Below are positions 59,449-64,000 of a DNA stretch of 64,000 bases, piece after piece. Every line of letters begins with the position of its first letter. Position 1 is the stretch's first letter. The translations under genes were made by a program, and so were the position numbers. The notes under the pieces are model-generated. The model was not told the origin of the DNA. It was given only the letters and a program-made list of their open reading frames with translations, and searched no databases. The stretch covers positions 4,159 through 68,158 of the forward strand of contig JBHGXW010000013.1 in the NCBI GenBank assembly GCA_041920465.1. The letters are read 5' to 3'. This DNA comes from Brevibacillus_H sp041920465. Lineage in GTDB: Bacteria > Bacillota > Bacilli > Brevibacillales > Brevibacillaceae.

Positions 59449-61029
59449 CTACCGGCGGGGGAAGAATACGGCAAGCTGTTCGCCGATCCAGGGGATTCGC
59501 TGAACGTCTTGTCTGCCCAGCACTTTGAACGCGATCAACAGGAGCAGGTACAGAAGCCCGCTGGATAATGAGCAGATTAACAGCATCCGCCCCAAGCTAA
59601 GATGATCAAACCAATGCTCGGCCATGTAAGAACCGGCATAACCCATGGCAATCATCGCCACGCCAATTTTTACGAACTCCATCACTTCAAGGGAAAAGCC
59701 AATGCCTTTCATCAAGCTGGCAAAATGCAGCATGGTAACCAGTGTAATTCCCAGGTTTAAAGCAATGACCGCACCATGAATGCCGAACAAGGGCTGTGAT
59801 GTGAACAAAAACATCACGGTTATTTTGACAGCTGCTCCGATCAGCGTATTTCTTAAAACCACCCGGGCTTGGTCAAGTCCTTGCAAGGCGGAAGCGAGCG
59901 GTGCCTGGAAGAATAAGAAGATGGAAAATGGCGCCAGTTCCCGCAGCAGACCGCCTACCTCCGGGTTCCCATACATGAGATCGCATAACGGTTCCGCAAA
60001 AATATAGAGCAAGACGGTACACGGAGCGCCAATCACCAGCGTAATCCGCATGGCTTGATAAATGCGGCGGTGTAACAGCCTGCCGTTTTTTTGAAATGCA
60101 GCTTCTGCGACGGCAGGAACAAGCGAAACGGATAGGGAATAGGTTAAAAATGTCGGAAACAACAGCAAGGGAACAGCCATTCCGGCAAATTGTCCATACA
60201 ATGAAGTGGCTTCCGCTGTTTTGAAGCCCGCCAAGGCAAGCGCGAACGGAACGATCATCGGTTCCAGTACATAGGCAATCGATCCCACGATTCGGCTCAT
60301 CGTCACGGGCAGGGAGACGTTAAACAGTTGGCGCAAGATATCCCGGTTCTGTTTGAGTGAAGTAAGGATGGGCGTCCGCATAATCTGTGAAGCGGTTTGT
60401 TGTGTGCCGCGCCGATATTGCCAGATAATATAGAGGAGTCCGCCTACTTCGCCGAAAATGATACTGGCTACGGCCCCTGCAGTCGCATATTCGACTCCTT
60501 GATCCATGAAGTTCATCGTCATGACGATGACAAGGGCCATTCGGACAATTTGTTCAATCAGTTGCGAAACGGCTGTCGGGATCATGTTTTGCTTTCCCTG
60601 GAAGTAGCCGCGCAGTACGGCGGAGATGCTGGCAACGGGAATGACAGGAATGGCTGCCACCAACACGATATAGGCTCGTTCGTCAGCAAACATAAGCCTT
60701 GCAAGCAGATGGGCGATTGCGAACAGGATGATACATACCACGAGACTGATCATCGTGACTACGGCAACCGAGAGGACGAAAAATCTTCTCGTTTGCTTGT
60801 GGTCGTGCATTGCCTCGGTTTCCGCTACCTGTTTGGCAATGGCAACCGGCAATCCAAAGGTCGTAAGCGTGATCAAAAAATAAAGAATCGGGACAACCAT
60901 CTGATAAAGTCCCATCCCTTCCGCACCGATGACGCGGGAGAGCACAATCCGGTTCGCAAATCCTAAAATTTTGGTGATAGCGCCTGCTGCTATCAAAATA
61001 ATGGTGCCGTAAAAAAATGATTGTCTCAT
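59449..61029 (-). CDS. spoVB: Stage V sporulation protein B (lipid II flippase-type, MATE-like)
   Basis: A 526-residue membrane protein with about 14 helices of the polysaccharide-export MOP superfamily; it opens FFYGTIILIAAGAITKILGF with NRIVLSRVIGAEGMGLYQM following. SpoVB is needed for spore cortex synthesis, probably flipping lipid-linked precursor. ATG with AGAAAGGG on the minus strand. Position between yrzE/DUF421 and comN/secDF matches B. subtilis. Confidence 0.92.
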   Translation of the reverse strand: MRQSFFYGTIILIAAGAITKILGFANRIVLSRVIGAEGMGLYQMVVPILYFLITLTTFGLPVAIAKQVAETEAMHDHKQTRRFFVLSVAVVTMISLVVCIILFAIAHLLARLMFADERAYIVLVAAIPVIPVASISAVLRGYFQGKQNMIPTAVSQLIEQIVRMALVIVMTMNFMDQGVEYATAGAVASIIFGEVGGLLYIIWQYRRGTQQTASQIMRTPILTSLKQNRDILRQLFNVSLPVTMSRIVGSIAYVLEPMIVPFALALAGFKTAEATSLYGQFAGMAVPLLLFPTFLTYSLSVSLVPAVAEAAFQKNGRLLHRRIYQAMRITLVIGAPCTVLLYIFAEPLCDLMYGNPEVGGLLRELAPFSIFLFFQAPLASALQGLDQARVVLRNTLIGAAVKITVMFLFTSQPLFGIHGAVIALNLGITLVTMLHFASLMKGIGFSLEVMEFVKIGVAMIAMGYAGSYMAEHWFDHLSLGRMLLICSLSSGLLYLLLLIAFKVLGRQDVQRIPWIGEQLAVFFPRR

Positions 61030-61158
61030 ACTTGAGCCCTTTCTTTACAATTTCTAGAATGCTAATAATTACTGATAGCAATTCGCGAAGCAAAATCCTA
61101 TTCTTAGAATATGGACGTGCTGAGCATTGCATGACTTTTTTGTAGAGGTGAAATGCAG

Positions 61159-61413
61159 ATGGCAGCCGAGGCAGCTTTTGATAAGGATGAGGTATTTCTG
61201 GAGGTAGTTGAACTTTGCCAGAGTAAAGCGGATGAGTTCGCGATGCTTGGCTATGATAACGTTACAGCCAGAGACATTTGGGAGTGCGTGTCGCAAGCAT
61301 ACAAGGAAATTCCAAGAAAGCATCAGCTTGTCAATGATATTTTGTCGCTAAAGCCTAACAAATACATGAACTACTTGATGATCAACATGTATAAGAATTC
61401 CAACCGAATTTGA
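61159..61413 (+). CDS. comN: Post-transcriptional regulator ComN
   Basis: An 84-residue helical protein (VELCQSKADEFAMLGYDNVT; IWECVSQAYKEIPRKHQLVNDILSLKPNKYMNYL). In B. subtilis ComN (YrzD) controls comE operon mRNA and binds DivIVA. ATG at 61159 has correct spacing (7) to GAGGTGA; the ATG at 61153 is too close. Divergent from spoVB. Confidence 0.88.
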   Translation: MAAEAAFDKDEVFLEVVELCQSKADEFAMLGYDNVTARDIWECVSQAYKEIPRKHQLVNDILSLKPNKYMNYLMINMYKNSNRI

Positions 61414-61439
61414 CATGCAATTTTTGCCTTCGCTATAAT
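61410..61439 (+). promoter_or_regulatory. Consensus SigA promoter of secDF
   Basis: Perfect TTGACA at 61410 and perfect TATAAT at 61434, spacer 18. The -35 overlaps the comN stop codon. The best-scoring promoter by eye in the window. Confidence 0.8.
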
Positions 61440-61509
61440 TGAAATATTGGTTAGAAAGAATGGGCTTCTGATAAAGGGTGGCCATAGAGGGAAAGGAGCA
61501 TTTAAGTAG

Positions 61510-62745
61510 ATGATTAAATGGAGTAGGTTCGTGCTCTTCCTGCTCGTAATCGCCGCATTGTTCGGCTTAATGTTTACGACAACAGGACAAGTCTCAAAAA
61601 ACATCACACTTGGCTTAGACTTGCGAGGCGGTTTCGAAATCTTGTATAAAGTGGAACCGTTGGAACAAGGCCAAAAGGTTACGCCGGAGCTTTTGAAAGC
61701 AACAGCCAAAATGGTGGAAAAACGTGTGAATATTGGCGGTGTAACCGAGCCGGAAATCTCGGTGGAGAATCCGGACCGTATTCGTGTTCGCCTTGCCGGT
61801 GTTACCGACCAGGAGAAGCTTCGTGAACTGATCGGCAGACCTGCCGTTCTCACCTTCCGTGACGAATCCGGGGCTATTGTTCTTCGCGGCAGCGATTTGG
61901 CACCGGGCGGAGCAGGCGTAGGTTATGACAATTTGCAGCGCCCGTTGGTTACTTTGAAGTTTGCCAGCGCAGATAAATTCGAGGAAGTTACGCGCAAAAA
62001 CCTGCATAAACGCGTTGCCATTTATCTTGACAACGACATGTTGACGAATCCGGAAATTCAATCCGTTATTACTGGGGGGAATGCCCAGATTACGGGAAAT
62101 TATACGGTTGAATCGGCTCAAGAACTGGCTGACATCTTGAACTCTGGTGCCCTGCCAGCCAAATTGAATGAGCTTCAGGCTACAGCCGTTGGTGCAAGCC
62201 TTGGGGAAATGGCTCTGCAAAAAACCATTTTTGCCGGTTACGTCGGGGGCGCCCTCATCTTTATCTTTATGCTTGTGGTATATCGCGTACCTGGTATGAT
62301 TGCGAACATCACCCTTGCTGGATTTACCTATTTCTGCTTGCTAATCATGTATTGGATGCATGCGACACTGACACTTCCAGGGATTGCCGGTTTCATTCTG
62401 TCCGTCGGAATGGCCGTCGACGCCAACATTATTACCTATGAGCGTATCCAAGAGGAAATCCGCAGCGGGAAAACCATTCTTTCTGCTTTCCGGGCGGGTC
62501 AACGTCGTTCCTTTATTACGATTATCGACTCCCATATTACAACCTTGATTGCTTGTGCCGTTTTGTTCTATTTCGGAACAAGCTCCATTCAAGGGTTTGC
62601 GATCATCCTTACCATGACACTGATTGTGAGTCTTATTACGAACGTTTTCGGCTCTCGGTTGCTGCTCTGGATGCTTCTTAATGCCAACATGTTTAAGAAA
62701 CCGAAGTGGTTCGGCGTAAAGGAGAGTGAAATCGGTGAGCTCTAA
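61510..62745 (+). CDS. secD: Protein translocase subunit SecD
   Basis: A 411-residue RND-type membrane protein aiding late steps of Sec export. Helix 1 (about 7-25), the conserved GLDLRGGFEILYKV, a short extracellular P1 region, and five C-terminal helices with GMAVDANIITYERIQEE. Separate from secF, unlike the fused secDF of B. subtilis. ATG with AAAGGAG. Its last bases overlap secF. Confidence 0.96.
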   Translation: MIKWSRFVLFLLVIAALFGLMFTTTGQVSKNITLGLDLRGGFEILYKVEPLEQGQKVTPELLKATAKMVEKRVNIGGVTEPEISVENPDRIRVRLAGVTDQEKLRELIGRPAVLTFRDESGAIVLRGSDLAPGGAGVGYDNLQRPLVTLKFASADKFEEVTRKNLHKRVAIYLDNDMLTNPEIQSVITGGNAQITGNYTVESAQELADILNSGALPAKLNELQATAVGASLGEMALQKTIFAGYVGGALIFIFMLVVYRVPGMIANITLAGFTYFCLLIMYWMHATLTLPGIAGFILSVGMAVDANIITYERIQEEIRSGKTILSAFRAGQRRSFITIIDSHITTLIACAVLFYFGTSSIQGFAIILTMTLIVSLITNVFGSRLLLWMLLNANMFKKPKWFGVKESEIGEL

Positions 62746-63679
62746 AAATCATCAACATGATCATATCATCAAGTTTGATATTGTGAAAAACCGCAGGAAG
62801 TTTTTCTTCCTTTCAGGTGCTATCCTTGTTCTGGGGTTGCTTTCCATTTTGATTTTTGGCATGAACCTTGGCGTAGATTTCAAATCGGGTACACGTCTTG
62901 ATGTATTTATTGGCAAAGAGTTTAATACATCTGATGTAGATGCGATTATTCAAAAAGAGGTTCCCAATGTCGGGTTTAAGCCTGTAGCAAAAATGGGGAA
63001 TGCCCATGATCAGGCGACTACTACCTTTGAACAGCCGATTGAGGCACCCAAACTTGCTGCGATTGAGAAAGATCTGAAAGCGAAATATGGCGATCAAGTA
63101 AGCAAACAAGAATCTACTGTTTCTCCTGTAATCGCCGAGGAAATGGTGGAAAAAGCGGCAATCGCCGTATTGCTGGCCTCCGTTGGCATCGTGATTTACA
63201 TTGCGATTCGCTTCCAGTTCTATTTCGGGATTGCTTGTGTAATCGCGTTGATTCACGATGTATTAATTCCGATCGCGATGTTCTCCATTTTTGAAATTGA
63301 GGTAGACTTGACGTTTATCGCAGCGATCCTGACCATCGTTGGTTATTCGATTAACGACACGGTTGTAATTTTTGACCGGATTCGGGAAAACCTAAGATTG
63401 ATGAAGGTGCGCAATGTAGAAGAACTGGAGCACATGGTTAACGTCAGCTTGTGGCAAACGATGCGCCGCTCGATCTTTACCGTAGCAACTGTATTCTTCT
63501 GCGCCCTGGCCGTTGCGATTCTGGGCGGAGAGGGTATCCGTAACTTCTCGCTTGCCTTGATCTTCGGTCTGGTAAGCGGTACCTACTCTTCGATCTTTAT
63601 CGCTGCTCAGGTTTGGGTTACCTTGAAAAAGCGGGAAATGGCGAAAAAACGCTTTGCTCCCACTCCGAATGAAGCTTAA
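62735..63679 (+). CDS. secF: Protein translocase subunit SecF
   Basis: A 314-residue partner of SecD with six helices, the conserved GVDFKSGTRLDV after helix 1, and GYSINDTVVIFDRIREN in the membrane core. GTG at 62735 is spaced about 8 bases from AAAGGAGAG, whereas the GTG at 62726 overlaps that site. Overlaps secD by 11 bases. Confidence 0.96.
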   Translation: MSSKNHQHDHIIKFDIVKNRRKFFFLSGAILVLGLLSILIFGMNLGVDFKSGTRLDVFIGKEFNTSDVDAIIQKEVPNVGFKPVAKMGNAHDQATTTFEQPIEAPKLAAIEKDLKAKYGDQVSKQESTVSPVIAEEMVEKAAIAVLLASVGIVIYIAIRFQFYFGIACVIALIHDVLIPIAMFSIFEIEVDLTFIAAILTIVGYSINDTVVIFDRIRENLRLMKVRNVEELEHMVNVSLWQTMRRSIFTVATVFFCALAVAILGGEGIRNFSLALIFGLVSGTYSSIFIAAQVWVTLKKREMAKKRFAPTPNEA

Positions 63680-63690
63680 CATGAAACACC

Positions 63691-63720
63691 AGCCGCGGAA
63701 CAATGCCGCGGCTTTCTTTA
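63691..63720 (+). terminator. Terminator after secF
   Basis: AGCCGCGG / CCGCGGCT, 8-bp perfect stem, 6-base loop, then TTCTTT. Confidence 0.85.
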
Positions 63721-63745
63721 GCATTGATAGAAGGAGGTGCGATTG

Positions 63746-64000
63746 ATGGATAACCGTTTGGCAAAAGCCCAATTTGGCGCATGGGTCGGTATCATTGGGA
63801 ACATTTTGCTGGCCGCGGTTAAGCTGATGATCGGGCTTATCGCCAAATCGCAAGCTTTGATAGCCGATGCTGTGCATTCGGCATCTGACGTGATTGGTTC
63901 TGTTGCCGTATTAATTGGGCTGCGCGCCGCTGAACGGCCGCCAGATGAAGATCATCCGTACGGACATGGCAAAGCAGAGTCAATTGCAGCGATTATTGTT
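63746..64000 (+). CDS. Cation diffusion facilitator transporter, 5' part
   Basis: 85 codons are visible before the window edge. ATG at 63746 follows AAGGAGGTG. Two membrane helices appear, the second carrying the metal-site pattern IADAVHSASDVIGS, followed by HPYGHGKAES, both typical of CDF zinc/iron/manganese exporters. Metal choice cannot be judged from this fragment. Confidence 0.88.
   Translation, partial: MDNRLAKAQFGAWVGIIGNILLAAVKLMIGLIAKSQALIADAVHSASDVIGSVAVLIGLRAAERPPDEDHPYGHGKAESIAAIIV

Noticed and set aside
1..64000. tRNA, rRNA, CRISPR arrays, intact insertion sequences or prophage
   Set aside because: No cloverleaf, rRNA core, regular spacer array, transposase or phage gene was recognised.

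Overview
The window reads as chromosomal DNA of an endospore-forming Gram-positive bacterium. The gene order follows the comC-spoIIB-maf-radC-mreBCD-minCD-spoIVFAB-rplU-prp-rpmA-spo0B-obg-pheB-pheA ... safA ... bofC-ruvAB-queA-tgt-yajC-yrzE-spoVB-comN-secDF backbone known from Bacillus subtilis. Several features differ from Bacillus and suggest Paenibacillaceae, most likely Brevibacillus or a close relative: a full type IV pilus operon where comC would be, a separate ruvC, an RNase G family gene, and unfused secD and secF. That assignment is inferred from gene content and order. Nearly all genes lie on the + strand. I saw no rRNA, tRNA, CRISPR array, intact insertion sequence or prophage.

Layout. 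1-3470: the end of an acidic TPR-like protein, a PRC-barrel protein and a VanW-family protein. 3484-11606: type IV pilus genes pilB, pilT, pilC, one pilin, pilD, pilM, pilN, pilO. 11674-22873: spoIIB-like SPOR protein, DUF4321, maf, radC, mreBCD, elongation PBP2, minC, minD, rodA, that is cell shape, septum placement and septal peptidoglycan. 22874-23846: cold-shock gene with a structured leader, then a 500-bp gene-free mosaic of hairpin repeats. 23847-30204: spoIVFA, spoIVFB, RNase G, L21 leader, rplU, prp, rpmA, spo0B, obgE. 30374-35041: a DUF5666-like secreted protein, a second gene-free repeat region, a coupled three-gene operon (NirF-like propeller, NirJ-like radical SAM enzyme, heme-oxygenase-like ABM protein), and a small minus-strand gene of 52 codons. 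35237-40048: pheB, hom, a thrC remnant, thrB, pheA, ilvE. 40171-45329: spore coat genes (SafA-like LysM protein, CotS-like kinase fold), a secreted nucleotidase on the minus strand, and bofC. 45509-47995: a GlnK/GlnL-type two-component pair and a small unknown protein. 48124-57104: ruvC, ruvA, ruvB, DUF2905, nitroreductase, SpoIID-like protein, queA, a cytoplasmic chemoreceptor, tgt, yajC. 57157-64000: TIGR04086 membrane protein (minus), corA, DUF421 protein, spoVB (minus), comN, secD, secF and the start of a cation diffusion facilitator.

The genes mainly serve growth (shape, translation, Holliday junction processing, queuosine, protein export, threonine, phenylalanine and branched-chain amino acids) and sporulation (spoIIB, spoIVFA/FB and bofC for sigma-K processing control, spo0B in the phosphorelay, coat proteins, spoVB, a SpoIID-like protein). 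The most unusual items are the thrC remnant inside hom-thrB, the NirF/NirJ/ABM operon with no other denitrification genes in view, a four-fold 48-residue repeat inside PBP2, a terminator-like hairpin whose 3' arm is the spoIIB ribosome binding site, and three families of dispersed intergenic hairpin or sequence repeats.
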